NCBI GenBank assembly: GCA_029931535.1
Contig: JAQPZY010001561.1
Span: 1,340,501-1,404,500 of the forward strand
DNA: 64,000 nt
Reading direction: 5' to 3'
From: Margaritifera margaritifera
Lineage: Eukaryota > Mollusca > Bivalvia > Unionida > Margaritiferidae
The translations under genes and the position numbers were made by a program. Of the stretch, positions 41,721 through 54,289 are shown piece after piece. Numbering within the stretch: position 1 is the first letter of the stretch; each line of letters starts with the position of its first letter. A model generated the notes under the pieces. The model saw only the letters and a program-made list of their open reading frames with translations, searched no databases and was not told the DNA's origin.

Positions 41721-43083
41721 ATTATTCAAGTACCACTAAGATGTATCATTTGCAATGATGACAATTATTTACTATGACGGTGCTAGACTGTTTGGAAAAC
41801 AAGAAAATACATCGGACAGTTTGGAAAAGAAGAAAATACAAATAAGTAAAGAAATTAAGGTAAATACATTACTTTAGTAACCTAGTATTAGAATGGAAAT
41901 GCAAGCCTCATTAAAAGTGTGTTTCTTTTGTCTTGTTTCCGTTTCAGCTATCTCTTATCTCAAAATCAAAGGTACTACATGGTCCTACTAAAACACATAT
42001 CCCAAGACAAGTTTAGTTTTGGAGCAGAATACCGATAAAAGTATAATATTCTTTGGCAGATCCTTTATAACAGATTGGTATTTTTGTACGATCACGAACA
42101 AATCTTTTCCAAGCGTCTGTCAGAGAAAACTAGTTTGGTCAGATTAAATGCTTTTTAAAAAAAAATCGTCCCGATAACCACAATAATCAATTAGAAACAA
42201 GTAAGTATACCTTGGTATATATCAACCAGTAAATCTAACTACTTGTCTAAGTCATCCTCAGTGTCTGCACTATCACCGTTTCATCTTTAGGTAAACACTT
42301 TATATTGCAGGTCTTGTTGTACAGAAAAGTTTGACAGATGATAAAGATGTAATCGTAAAAGTTTGTATGCAGTCTCTAACAGTCACATTGTTTTTCTGCC
42401 GCCGGTAGTAATATATGCCACCCTAGAGCCAAACAGGGAATTAACACTGAGGTCACACTATTACATTGTTAGAAGTGGTTGACCCCAAATGGGGTTACAG
42501 GGTTAAATTGTAAGAAGTTGTTTACCTCAATAATTGAAACATTTCAAGAGCCAAATTAACATTACGTCGTGGGTTTACATTGTGTGCGATCTGTTGCCAA
42601 ACGGGAAATGTAATATTAACATTAATATATCACCAGTTTGGCTCTAGAAGTCTTTATTTATTTTTTAAATGTAATGTGAAATAGTAATCTACTAAGCAAC
42701 ATTAGGTGATCTACTATCCAACACCCACTTTTTGATTACTATTCAAAACCCCTGACATCCAATCAAAAACGCCGTGTGTAGTGACCAATACTCAGTTATC
42801 TAGTATCCAATACCCTACATATACCAGTCAACACTTAGATATCTACTATAAATCATCTAGTTATCTATTATTTAATACCCCACCTATACTATTCAACATG
42901 CCGTGTGTAGTCACCAACATCCCTGCACTTACTATCAAGCGAAAAAGATAGGATGTATAAGAAGGTTGATGATATCAAGCTCAAGCAAGGGTATGAGTGT
43001 TTATAGACACGCTATACCTACAAACACAAGAGGGGTAGAAGGGGTTTTTAAGTTTTAGCAATTTCCTAACATATCACACAAAT
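41721..43083. other. No gene; degenerate short repeats
   Basis: Around 42,660-42,930 a loose repeat of TATCCAACACCC and ATCTACTAT-type words recurs at 40-60 bp. AGAGCCAAAC segments at 42,427 and 42,549 suggest another diverged duplication. Confidence 0.4.
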
Positions 43084-43325
43084 CTATTTTCTTCTTTCTT
43101 TCGTGTACTGTCTTTCTCTTTTGAATTTCTTCACTGGTATATATTCTTCTTCTTCTGCTGTTTCTTCTGCTTGTCTCGCCTTCTTGAACTTCTTTACTGG
43201 TACGGGTTCGTCTTCTTGTTCTGCTGCTTCTGAAACACGCTTCTTCACCATGTTCTCTTTTCTCTTGGAACACTCTGAAGACCAATGTCCATTTTCTTGA
43301 CATTGATAACATGTATCTTTTCTTT
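43084..43325 (-). pseudogene. CCHC zinc-knuckle protein fragment
   Basis: The minus-strand frame ending at TAG 43084-43086 encodes CYQCQENGHWSSEC, a C-x2-C-x4-H-x4-C zinc knuckle, followed by an acidic/basic tail with two copies of PVKKFK separated by glutamates. A stop precedes it in frame near 43,335, so only the C-terminal part survives. It may belong to the Polinton that follows or to a gag relic. Confidence 0.5.
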
Positions 43326-43574
43326 TATCTCTCTTTTATACTGTCTTAGAATATTCTTTTCTTGTTTTGATGTTGTGGACATTCTGGACCCCCACTGTTC
43401 TTTTACCTAATATACATAGCAGGTATCGTGACTTTTATATCGAGAGGAGTAGGCCGAAGTCTTGTTGGAAGTGTACTTTCGAATGATTCTCTTTAAATCT
43501 CTGACGAGACGTGCGATCTGTTGTGACTCTTACATTTTCACATATTGAAACTGAATGCTCTTAGGACGAGTGGT

Positions 43575-43578
<4 letters not shown>

Positions 43579-43635
<57 letters not shown>
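43579..43635. repeat. (TA)n microsatellite
   Basis: Uninterrupted TA run between the zinc-knuckle fragment and the polymerase relic. Confidence 0.9.
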
Positions 43636-43638
<3 letters not shown>

Positions 43639-43639
43639 C

Positions 43640-46600
43640 AACACGAAAAAATAAAACGTTTCCAACGATAAATCGTTCTGTCTCACCCATCACTGTTCAA
43701 GAAGTCTTAGCAGAAGATCACCCAAGCAATTTTTCAGAAGACATGAGTGATCCTGAGCCAACACCATCTACCTCCACTATAAGATCTAGAGAGTCAAGAT
43801 CAGCCAAGAACGAAAGTCGTTCGGTAGTCCCTAAAGATTATGTTTACATTCGACCTACCTAAATAGTGACTTCCCGAAAGTTTGGAACCAGGGCTTACAC
43901 TTACACAGTGAAATTGAATGAGTTTAAATCTTAAGTTTCAACAGAGAAAGCAGCTGTTTTCATTATGGGTTTATTTGAGTCAATATTAGAGAAACTGGAA
44001 CGATAATGTCAAACTGAAGATGAAGATAGTTTGAGACTATCCATTACTCACGACAGTTTGAAGTCTCCAGTGTAGATTGAGTTTAGTACACCTGCAGAAT
44101 TAACTTCTTCCAAAATCTTGGACAAATTTCAACACGGTCAATTATCCAACGATGAGTTTGATATGACCGATAGAAAAGCTAATCTTTACATGACGCACGT
44201 TTCACCTCCAGGAGGTAGCGGACGACGCAAAGTTTTATTGGTGGACCATCTTCACAGTACCAAAACAGTATCGTTCAGATTAACAACAACCAAGACCAAT
44301 TTATTTAACCCGTGCCATCGCGGTGGCTTGAAATTATGCAGCCAAAAACGATATAGCAGAATGGAAAAGATCATGAATGAACATTAGACGATTGTAGAGA
44401 CCCCGACAACGAAAAGAAGCAGAACTCCTTTTACAGCAAGCAAGTATTTCCAAAAGAGACCGCGGAGTTCCTAAAATGCAAAAACCTTAAAAGACGCGTT
44501 GGAACCTCCTTTGTTCGTTGAAATTATACCCTCAAGTCGTTCAAGGACCAGAGTTTCAAGATTGAAAATAAATTCGCGTTCATCAATACCAAGATCATTT
44601 CGATATCATAACAACCATCACAATATTTCTTGCATATAATTACTATTGCTTGAAATGTAACCACAAATTTACCAATCAGGAGCAACATATTCATTGTGGA
44701 GAGAGATGTCGTGGGTGTTTAGCTCCCAGACCTTGAATTTCTGAAGGAAAATAAAGAATTCATTGCTCGACTTGCAAACAAACATTTGTCAGTCCTTCCT
44801 GTAAGGAGCGACATAGCAAGAAACACTTACAATAACAGAAAAGTGCTTGCGAATGATATGACAGTGTGCACCACTTGTGGAAATTTTATTCGAAATAATA
44901 AACAAAAGTCACACTTTTGTCCAGAAAATTTTATTTTTGTGACAAAGTTGACGACTTCAATCAACAGTGTCAGAAACAAAGATATGACAATGAACTCGAG
45001 GAAGTATTAAATGACGACCATAACAAGAATAATAAGAAACATGTGGAATTTCTTTTTTATTTACTTGAAATGTTCACAAGAGAGTAGAATTCACATTCCT
45101 AATGTTTTTATGGCTTATTGCGCTTGTGACAAGTGCACTCAAGAACCATTGTTATCACTTCAGAATTATAGTGTTATTACAGGAGGACAATAAAAGATTT
45201 TTCGAGGCTCTCACACTCTTGCTGATTTTGCCGAATGGATTTTAGACCCGACCGACGGCACTTTATTGGAGCGAAGAGGAAATACACCGTTATGTGAATT
45301 GTCATCGATACCCTACAGTCATGGCTCACAATCTCTCGGGATGCGACGGACAATTTCTTTTGAAATATTATTCAGTACAAGGAACTGAATTTCCAACAGT
45401 GACCATGGACGGAGCCAAAACCATTTACCGTGCTCCCACATTTGCCTGCAGTTTGCAAATACGACCTTGACGGTTTGCAAACAGTAGAACGAGGAGCATT
45501 CTACACATGGTACCAAACTCACTCTACAAAACGTTTTGATTTTCAAGAAGAAATGTTGAAATACTGTTGATCCGCTGTGGACATTTTACGTCGTTGTTAT
45601 GGAACATTTAAACAATGTTTGCTGGATCACGGAGGTATAGATCATCTGAAGGAAGCTTCTACCATTGCCAAAGATTCTGGATTATAGTATAGAAAGAAGT
45701 TTATGGCCCAGAAAAAAACTCAAGACAAGTGGACACAACATGCTCGAAACGGTGGGGAAAGAAAATTGGAAACCTTTCCGTGGATGATTGGGATTTAGAA
45801 AACCCACAGATGGTCTACGAATTTCAGGGATGTTTATTTCATTGATGCCGTACTTGTTTTTCTCTACGCGACCTGAAAAATCTTTTCTTAGAATTTATCA
45901 TGGAAGAGTTGTACGACCAAATATATCAACGACTCCAGAGTTTAGGAAGTCAATGATACCAAATGATAGAAATGTAGGAACACGACTACAATCGACGTTT
46001 CAAAGCCGATCCACAATTTAAACATATCGTCGAAGATTACGATGTGGTGGACATTGAACGTTTAAATCCACGCGACAGTTTCTTTGGAGGACGAACCAAT
46101 GCTACACGCTTGTTGTACGAAGTCGACGATTCACGAGGTGAGCAAATCGAATACATCGATGTTTGTTCCTTGTATCATTGGGTGCTCGATTCCCCACCGG
46201 TCATCCCGAAATGTTGAAAGAACGCATCGACGTGGAACACATTCGCCAATACAAATGTTTGATGAGATTCAAAGTTTTGCCACAGACGAATTTGTACCAT
46301 TTTGTTTATCTTCATCATTGCCGCGGAAAACAATATTCCCATTATGCCGTATGTTTGCTAGAAGTATACGATATATGTCAGTTTCCTACCACAGAACAAT
46401 ACCAACAGGACGACGACCCAAGTCTAGGAATGTTTTCAGGATGCGTCAATGAATTTCTGAAATGAAACGTGAAGCGAGTGGCTATCCCCCTTGGTGTCAG
46501 ACACCAGACGACAAAGAGGATTTAAAAGAGTGGTACCGATCATTAGAAGGCATTACTTTGGAACACGTGGAAAAGAACGAAGGAAGGCGATCCGTTGCCG

Positions 46601-47190
46601 AAGTGATGCTTAATTGTTTGTGGGGAAAATTAGCACAACGTCCGATATTGCCCAAGACGGAATACTTGTCAGATCCAAGCCGCTACTTTCAACTGGTGGA
46701 CGACAAAGGAAAACGGATGAAACAAGTGGATTATCGTTTGTGAAGATTTAATTTTGGCCAACAACGAAGAAGCGACAAAGTTTTCACCTCTGACGCGTTT
46801 GGTAATGTCATCGTTGCAGCGTACGTAACAGCCAATGCGCGCTTAAAATTGTATTTCGTCTTGGAACTTTTAGGAGATCGAGTCCTGCACTTTTACATCG
46901 AAGGATGTACATCGGATAGATAGCCAACACCCAGAAATCGAAGGGGATCGTTTAGGTGCATGGACTGACGAGCACACTGAAGATACTATCGTCAGTTTTG
47001 TTAGCGGTGGCTCCAAAAGTTACGGATACCAATACAGAGACCAACAGAGACAACTACATACGAAATGCAAAGTCAGTGGACTGACACTGAACTATCCATT
47101 GAGCCATCGAATCAACTTTGATGTCTTGAAAGAAGCTCTACAGTCCGGAGAAGATCAAGAATTTTTCATTAAAACATTATACCTTTGCAA
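43640..47190 (+). pseudogene. Polinton DNA polymerase B of a second lineage, heavily decayed
   Basis: Pieces in all three plus frames occur in the correct order: N-terminal RAYTYTVKLNEF near 43,890 and ITHDSLKSPV near 44,045; exonuclease AHNLSGCDGQFLLKYY near 45,325; YEFQGCLFH near 45,820; NPRDSFFGGRTNATRL near 46,070; motif A DVCSLYHW at 46158-46181 with its aspartate kept; motif B LNCLWGKLAQR near 46,610; an ANARLKLY helix near 46,832. Motif C is not recognisable (FYIEGC where the two-aspartate motif is expected). Dozens of stops and shifts are present. The sequence is distinct from the region 1 polymerase and closer to typical animal Polintons, so this is an independent, older insertion. 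Confidence 0.8.
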
Positions 47191-47254
47191 AACCACCAAA
47201 TCGTCAGTCGCCCTTTATAAAAAGTCTGTCAATTTGTGTACCAGAAACGAGTGC

Positions 47255-47560
47255 AACTTTCAGACCACAACATGGCTATCCTTCTTGGTGTCTGACTCCA
47301 GAAGACAAAGAGGAATTCAAAGAATGGTACAAATCCCTCGAAGGCATCACATCAGAGCTGGAAAAGAACGAATGAAGAAGATCGTTTCTAAAAGTCATGC
47401 TGAATCGTTTGTGGGGACAATTGATTCAACGACCGATATTGCCAAAGACGGAATACTTAATAGATCCTAGGCGATACCTTGAAATCATCGACGATAAAGG
47501 AAAACTCATTAAAAATGTGGAAGGCATTCGTCATGATTTGATCCTTTTGAGTACGTATAT
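47255..47560 (+). pseudogene. Second copy of the polymerase motif-B segment
   Basis: Repeats 46,474-46,745 about 795 bp downstream: GYPSWCLTPEDKEEFKEWY against GYPPWCQTPDDKEDLKEWY, and MLNRLWGQLIQRPILPKTEY against MLNCLWGKLAQRPILPKTEY. The copies differ at many positions, so this is either an old internal duplication or a piece of a related second element. Confidence 0.7.
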
Positions 47561-47724
47561 TAGATCCTCTACCAGAAAAGAGTGCTACTTCCTGATCGAA
47601 ACAAGTTACCTTACAAATGCGCTGACCTCCAGTATAAAAAGGAGAGAGTTCAAGACAGTATAATCATTGTGACCAGAGACGCTGACCGAGAATGACGAAT
47701 TAAACACCGTGTGATGGACCCACT

Positions 47725-47967
47725 GTGAACTCCATGTTCAATGAATTCGAGTGCGATGCTGTGTCTTGTGATCAGAGTGATGCCGTACCTTGCAACATTA
47801 GCGATGCAGCACAACCTTGCCGCTCTACTATCGAAAGTGATGCCTTTCGTGTGCCTATCTCATCTGTGCACTCACAAACCACGCTAGATACCAACACAAC
47901 AACTTCATCGATAATTACAAAGCAAAGAAGAATAAATGTTTCCCGTAGCTTTGCCTGGCTATTGTAA
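47725..47967 (+). pseudogene. Serine/threonine/cysteine-rich ORF before the BIR relic
   Basis: An 80-codon open frame (MNSMFNEFECDAVSCDQSD start), low complexity with four cysteines, not recognised. Its end overlaps the start of the BIR relic in another frame, so it may be the N-terminal linker of that gene. Confidence 0.35.
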
Positions 47968-48190
47968 TTTCGAAAGTCGATTCCAGACGTTCAAAGGAAA
48001 ATGGCCTAAATATCTCGATGGATCTAGTGCCCAGTCTTTTGACAGAGCCGGATTTGTCTACTTGGGAGAAGGACATAAAATACAGTATTTCAGCTATGGT
48101 GTGAAACTTCACAAATAAAAGTATAAAGATACAGCTTACCTAAAACATTCCAGATTGTCTCCGTGCTGTCGCTACCATCCTTCCGTTGGT
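47935..48190 (+). pseudogene. BIR-domain (inhibitor of apoptosis) relic
   Basis: The frame from about 47,936 encodes ESRFQTFKGKWP, then DRAGFVYLGEG, then YFSYGVKL, and after a TAA, LKHSRLSPCCRY. The order and spacing match a BIR domain: R-x-x-TF, W, AGFYYTG, C-x-x-C-G, then H and C. At least one of the two CxxC zinc cysteines is replaced by tyrosine, and the TAA at 48,116-48,118 sits where the conserved tryptophan region should be. BIR proteins bind caspases and are carried by several large insect viruses and mobile elements to block cell death. It is clearly dead here. Its position next to the polymerase relic suggests Polinton cargo. Confidence 0.65.
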
Positions 48191-48199
48191 CCAAAATAT

Positions 48200-49297
48200 G
48201 ATTCTCGTGTCGCATATTTTAGAAGAGTAGATGATTCTTTGTTTACCTTTGGATCTGCGAGAACCCATTTACAGAGAGTTTGTCAAAATAATTTTTTGAT
48301 TTTTAAACTATTGCTATTTCCACAGTACCGGAAGATTGATTCTTGGGAAAGACAATAAGAGACACAAAACTCTACTTGGGTATAAAGTTCTCGATGCCAC
48401 GACTTCTGTGTCAGTATTACACCAAATTCCATGGAAGGAAGTCAATGACAATGTGTAAGACTCAGTGGATTACCAAATACTTTTACAAAAATCTGATGTG
48501 TGGTATGTGTTCGTGACTACCTAACACATATTTCGTTTACCAGCAGATTCTTTGTGTCAAATTTATGAACAGTACATGCAAAGACATGACCACTGAAACT
48601 TTAACTGTTCAGGTAAAAGGTATTGTTTTAAAAGTGTTGCGGATAGTGATGATTACGAGACCGTCAGTCTCAATGCGCATTATGTTGTATTATTTAAAAG
48701 TTCAAGAGATAAATCTCAAGTTCAAGTGTTAGCAAACAGTTTGGAACACCTTGGTTAAATTATGCTTATGACGATGGCCCTCAATTCCTACATGCGTATT
48801 TACTCATCAGTTTAAAACATATCACTTCCAGTTATTTGAGATTTCGCACGCATTTGTTTCACGATTGGTGCAAAGAAGAAGGACCGTTCATTTACATGTC
48901 ACTTTCCTCGTATCCTGTCTAAAAATACAAAAACCCTATTAAAACATCATTCACTTCTTTTCTTTATGACAGTATCCATCATGGTTGTTGTCTTCCAATC
49001 TCATCCGCCAAATTGATTCCTGCACTGTATGCCATCAGTCGCGTTTACATTTGTTAGAAGCCAGTCTCAAAGAATTAATGGCTTACTTTAACAGCACGTC
49101 AATTATTACAAGGCATCATTCGCAAACAAAACGATTTTTCTTAAAACATACAGTAGCTTTGTCACAACTATCTGATCCAAGAATCGACTCTCAAACCCAC
49201 GCCCCACCCAAAAAAAAATATAATAATATTTTTGAAACCTGTAGAAGTGGGTCTTTAGGAGGTGTCATTATTCGTTCACTTTTAAAATGGAATCCTA
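48200..49297 (+). other. Decayed interior of the second Polinton, genes not identified
   Basis: Scattered open pieces (for example 48,985-49,329) have the codon texture of the neighbouring relics but no domain I can name. Capsid genes would be expected here. Confidence 0.35.
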
Positions 49298-49579
49298 ATG
49301 CCGAAGCTAAAAAAGATCAAACAACCTAAAAGACAGACCAAAAAGAAGAGAGGTGGTGCAGCAAGTTCACACTCTAAGAAGAAAAAGAAGCAACGCTCCC
49401 ACCCCAAAAATCTCATGAAAGAAAAAGAGACACTACCGCTAGTACTCAAGGAAACCTCGCTCAGCGAAGGTCTCTCCTGCCACTTCTTTTTCTTCTCCTC
49501 CGTTAATGATGATGCCTGCGAAACGTATTTTAAGACCATTGTTTCCAAATTTATTGACAAAATCGAAACCCATCTCTAA
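49298..49579 (+). pseudogene. Lysine-rich basic protein, possible virion core relic
   Basis: 93 codons beginning MPKLKKIKQPKRQTKKKRGG, with more than a third basic residues in the first 45 and a different, hydrophobic end that may be out of frame. Small basic DNA-condensing proteins occur in adenoviruses and Polintons, but low complexity alone cannot prove it. Confidence 0.3.
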
Positions 49580-50700
49580 AGAAATTTCTACTTCGCCAAC
49601 GTCTTCTACTGCATTAGCTGTTACTGCTACAACCAAAAACGTGGCCTCTCTTAATAATAAAATACGAGACAGAACAAGTATTTTACAAAATTTACTGGAA
49701 TTGTCCAAAACAAGAACTGGCACCAGTAATGCCTAACGTCAAGTTGGTAAATCACAACAATCAGCGGATACGAATTCCAGTATAAACAGGAAGTGTTGGA
49801 TGAGATTCACTTCACTTCAATTTTTTCCTCCTGAAACAAAGGTGTCACAAAGTTCACAGCATCATCCAAACAAACCTTTATCCGAAAAAACGAAAAAAGG
49901 GAGTCCCTCCTCATTCAGTTATACATTGGGATGTATTGTAAGTACTTACAAATCCAATACCCCGATGAGAAAACAAATCATGCAAAAAAGCACCCCAAGA
50001 AATCATTGATTCCTGGTATGAATTTTGTTTGAACGTTTTGAAAACAATTGTGCCTTTGACCAAGATACAGAAACATTAATTAGGACGACATCATCACGTT
50101 CTACGCCAAATGGCTAAAAAGAAAATGCCAGTCAGTTAAAATAAATACTCGTTCAACGAGGAGGCGATCTACCCATGCTGATAAGACCGTTGTTAAAAGT
50201 GGCTGCTACTTTGTTAGGATCAATTGCTGGACCTCTTTTAAGAGGAGTGACGAGATGATGAAGAAGGAGATAAAAAGGACACATTTTTCTGGAAAGACAT
50301 CACACTTGTATCCTTCGTTATTATGGAAGGACCTAAATTATCTTAAGTTCCTTATAATGGCTCGAACTCCATTGTTGGTACAAACAACTGACACAACATT
50401 TACCTCCTAATCCTAATCTTACCGAGATGTCACAATTACAACAAGAATCACAATCGTTAATGTATGGAACAGATTTGTCGGAAACATAAAAATCGCAATG
50501 TCTTGGATTCCCATTAGAACATGTACTCACGTGTTTCTAATGCAATTACTCTACAAACTTTGACAACATGGAGGTGGTTTTGTGAACATTATGGTTATCT
50601 ATTTTCGTTAGCTCAGAAACGAAGTTTGCATCGATGTCAAAATGACACTGTACTAGATAATCATTGGAAGTCTAGTCTGACTCCACGACGTTATTAACCT
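49580..50700 (+). other. Right part of the second Polinton, unidentified fragments
   Basis: Short open pieces at 49,506-49,736, 49,800-50,009 and around 50,165-50,220 (LLKVAATLLGSIAGPLL, a hydrophobic segment of membrane-active type) suggest decayed small genes. None can be named. Confidence 0.3.
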
Positions 50701-51449
50701 TGTAAATACGTTCATGTTTAATGTTTTGGTATTTGTACATGAAGAGGAAGGGACCCACCCTTACCCTCCCACTTCATAGTTGACGTTTCAGTGAGCGTGG
50801 CTTACTTTAAAAAAAATTGATTTATAACAGAATGTTAGCATGTTTTTCTGGAAAAAAGAACAATTTCTTCTTTGCACATGTTCTTTAGCATTCTTTATGT
50901 CAACCTTTGAATAAAGCGATGTTTTCTGTCTCGTCCGCATACCGAATGGTTGTTACCACTAATACAATGTAAGATTCTACGTTAATGCTTGGTAAAATTC
51001 TCCAACCTTGAATATAGGTTAAAATATGGGGTATAAGTCTTTAAAAATAAATTAGAGTGACATATTAGCTGTGAAGAACCTTGTGTGTATAATTTGTGCT
51101 CAGCAAAACACGATGGAGCATAGCTCAATCCTTAAATAGCAGCTGATATTTGAGTCTCTATTTGAGCTTTGAAAATTTCCAACAATCTTTGTATTCATTG
51201 TGTTTCACCAGCAGGTCCTAATTCAAGTGTTGTTGTCAAAGACACATCAATTTAAATTTCATATGTTTATCAGAGATTTTATTTATTCTATCTGGAATGC
51301 AAGTTCCAAGCTGGAACAACAAGTCTTCGATTGGATTTCTGGACTTTATGCCCTACAAATGAATTCCTGAAAAAAGATAAGCAAACACAAAGGTTGTCGT
51401 TATTTGGCTGGTATAACAAAGTTCTGTGTATGAGTGTGTTTGGTGTTGA
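50701..51449. other. No gene seen
   Basis: AT-rich flank of the second Polinton. Confidence 0.4.

Positions 51450-51497
<48 letters not shown>
51450..51497. repeat. (GT)n microsatellite
   Basis: Uninterrupted GT run of about 48 bp. Confidence 0.9.
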
Positions 51498-51498
<1 letters not shown>

Positions 51499-51905
51499 GC
51501 GGATGGCTGTATATAAGAGGTATCGTGACCATATATTGTTTAAATCTTCGTCAAATAAAAATATAAATCAAAGAACTAGTAAAGGAAATAAGATATACAC
51601 TCAAAAATACAGAGGAAACACAGTTATACAACTGAACAAGATTTAGGGGAAAAACACAAATTATTTAGCAATATTAATAGCTGTAAAACAGCCCCTGAAG
51701 GGGGTTCTATTTGATGGTGAACACGTTTTCAAATCCAAATCTTGTTTCCTTACAATTATGATTATGTCAGTTTACGAATTTTGCTTTGTTGTTATTTAAA
51801 AAGGAAACAAACGTAGCTAATATTACAAAATGCAAAGTTCCCAAGTAACATATAACGCATTATGGAAACTTAGAAACAATACTGGAAACAAGAGGATTGT
51901 GAACG

Positions 51906-52975
51906 GTACATTGTTCGCCCACACCGAGATTAATAGCTCTCTACGTAGGGACACGCATGGCATACATTGTACGCCCACTCCGTGATTAATAGCTCTCTAC
52001 GTAGGGACACGCATGACATACATTGTACGCCCACTCCGTGATTAATAGCTCTCTACGTAGGGACACGCATGGCATACATTGTACGCCCACTCCGTGATTA
52101 ATAGCTCTCTACGTAGGGACACGCATGGCATACATTGTACGCCCACTCCGTGATTAATAGCTCTCTACGTAGGGACACGCATGGCATACATTGTACGCCC
52201 ACTCCGTGATTAATAGCTCTCTACGTAGGGACACGCATGGCATACATTGTACGCCCACTCCGTGATTAATAGCTCTCTACGTAGGGACACGCATGGCATA
52301 CATTGTTCGCCCACTCCGTGATTAATAGCTCTCTACGTAGGGACACGCATGGCATACATTGTACGCCCACTCCGTGATTAATAGCTCTCTACGTAGGGAC
52401 ACGCATGGCATACATTGTTCGCCCACTCCGTGATTAATAGCTCTCTACGTAGGGACACGCATGGCATACATTGTACGCCCACTCCGTGATTAATAGCTCT
52501 CTACGTAGGGACACGCATGGCATACATTGTTCGCCCACTCCGTGATTAATAGCTCTCTACGTAGGGACACGCATGGCATACATTGTACGCCCACTCCGTG
52601 TTTAATAGCTCTCTACGTAGGGACACGCATGGCATACATTGTACGCCCACTCCGTGATTAATAGCTCTCTACGTAGGGACACGCATGGCATACATTGTAC
52701 GCCCACTCCGTGATTAATAGCTCTCTACGTAGGGACACGCATGGCATACATTGTACGCCCACTCCGTGATTAATAGCTCTCTACGTAGGGACACGCATGG
52801 CATACATTGTACGCCCACACCGTGATTAATAGCTCTCTACGTAGGGACACGCATGGCATACATTGTTCGCCCACTCCGTGATTAATAGCTCTCTACGTAG
52901 GGACACGCATGGCATACATTGTACGCCCACTCCGTGATTAATAGCTCTCTACGTAGGGACTAGCATGGCATGGTT
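51906..52975 (+). repeat. 56-bp minisatellite, about 19 near-identical copies
   Basis: Unit: CATACATTGTACGCCCACTC, CGTGATTAATAGCTCTCTAC, GTAGGGACACGCATGG. Copies are nearly identical; the main variant is TTCGCCC for TACGCCC at about 51,912, 52,305, 52,417, 52,529 and 52,865. Each unit has the palindrome TACGTA. Confidence 0.95.
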
Positions 52976-52984
52976 AACTCTGGA

Positions 52985-53760
52985 TATCACGGATCAACGG
53001 GTTTTAATGACAATGACCTTTGGTTATGGTATGCAGACATGAACTAAATCTAGTGTGCAGAAACTGTTTTTGTCTTATAAGGCTTACCATGACCGTTACC
53101 TTTGATTTTGATAAACCAAAATCAAGAAGTTTCTTTATTTCTCTGTGTGCAAATCATCCATAAAAGTTGGTCAAGGAACGTACTATAAAGCAATTGGCAT
53201 TGTGCAAAACCCATTTTTCTTCGAGTCAGGTAGACCTAGCCTTCGACCCTTTGGTCCCAACAAAATAAATGACATCTTTCATACCTTATGCGTAACCCTC
53301 CACAAACTCTGGTCCAGGTACATTGTCTAAAACTAAAGTTACTATGCAAAAAACTATTTTTCTTCCTTCGGTCACTGAATCTGGCCTTTGACCTCAAAAT
53401 CAATAGGCTTCTTTCATACACTTATTGTAAGTCATCCGCAAACTGACGGTACAAAGTCGGAAACAACATTTTGCAGAATTTATTTATTTATTTTCATTTT
53501 TAGCCACAGTGACCTTGACCATTATCTTTTTGACCCCAGAAAGGTTTCTATCTTGTTCCAGTTTGTTCCAAGCCTGGGATTCAGAATTATTGTCATTGTG
53601 CGGAAACCGCTTTTACTTTCAGTCACAGTGACCATTACCTTCAACCTAATGACCGCAAAATCGACAATGTTATTTCTGAACCATCTGCAAGCTATTTGCA
53701 AAGTTGCGTAATTTGTGGAGGGAACATACGGACGGACGATGAAACAATGTCATAACAAAT
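52985..53760 (+). repeat. Degenerate about 145-bp repeats with GACCTTGACC words
   Basis: Roughly five loose copies containing CAGTGACC or AATGACC, TTTGACCCC or TTTGACCTC, AAAATCAATAGG and GCAAACT blocks. Repeats of this texture are common in mollusc and other marine invertebrate genomes. Confidence 0.5.
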
Positions 53761-53954
53761 TTGCTCTGCACCATATGGCGGAAGTATACAATGTCAACAT
53801 ATGAAACCTTAGGGATGTAATTGATTCAGAAAAGGTAAGACCAAAGACCCAATTACAATTTTATACCTAAATATCACAGTACGTCTCTTAAAAATGCTCT
53901 CTAAGGCTCGGTTCATATGGACTCTTTATGGTTATCTCTCAATCTATATATCTA

Positions 53955-54208
53955 TCTTCCAATCCTATAAAACATACAACATACACGCAAACATCGTGGG
54001 AGACAAGTAGCTACTGTAGTAAGTTTTTGAAAACTTATATGTTTATATGTATCTATCTATCTGCCTACCTACCTACCTATCTATCTGTATATCTATCAAT
54101 CTATCTATCTATCTATCAATATACTTCATTCCCTATAAAACATACAACATACACGCAAACATCGTGCGAGACAATTAGCTACTGTAGTAAGTTTTTGAAA
54201 ACTTGTAT

Positions 54209-54271
<63 letters not shown>
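53955..54271 (+). repeat. Twofold about 85-bp repeat with (ATCT)n and (TA)n
   Basis: Two copies of a block with AAAACATACAACATACACGC and TAGCTACTGTAGTAAG at 53,967-54,050 and 54,137-54,215, followed respectively by (TATC)n and (TA)n (54,206-54,271). Confidence 0.8.
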
Positions 54272-54275
<4 letters not shown>

Positions 54276-54289
54276 TAAGTAAGAAGGAA

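Noticed and set aside
43055..43312. Arginine-rich minus-strand ORF
   Set aside because: A shifted-frame shadow of the frame that holds the CCHC zinc knuckle.
49282..49560. Minus-strand ORFs rich in F, S and L
   Set aside because: Antisense of the lysine-rich stretch; no independent support.
51906..52975. CRISPR-like array
   Set aside because: The whole 56-bp unit repeats without spacers.
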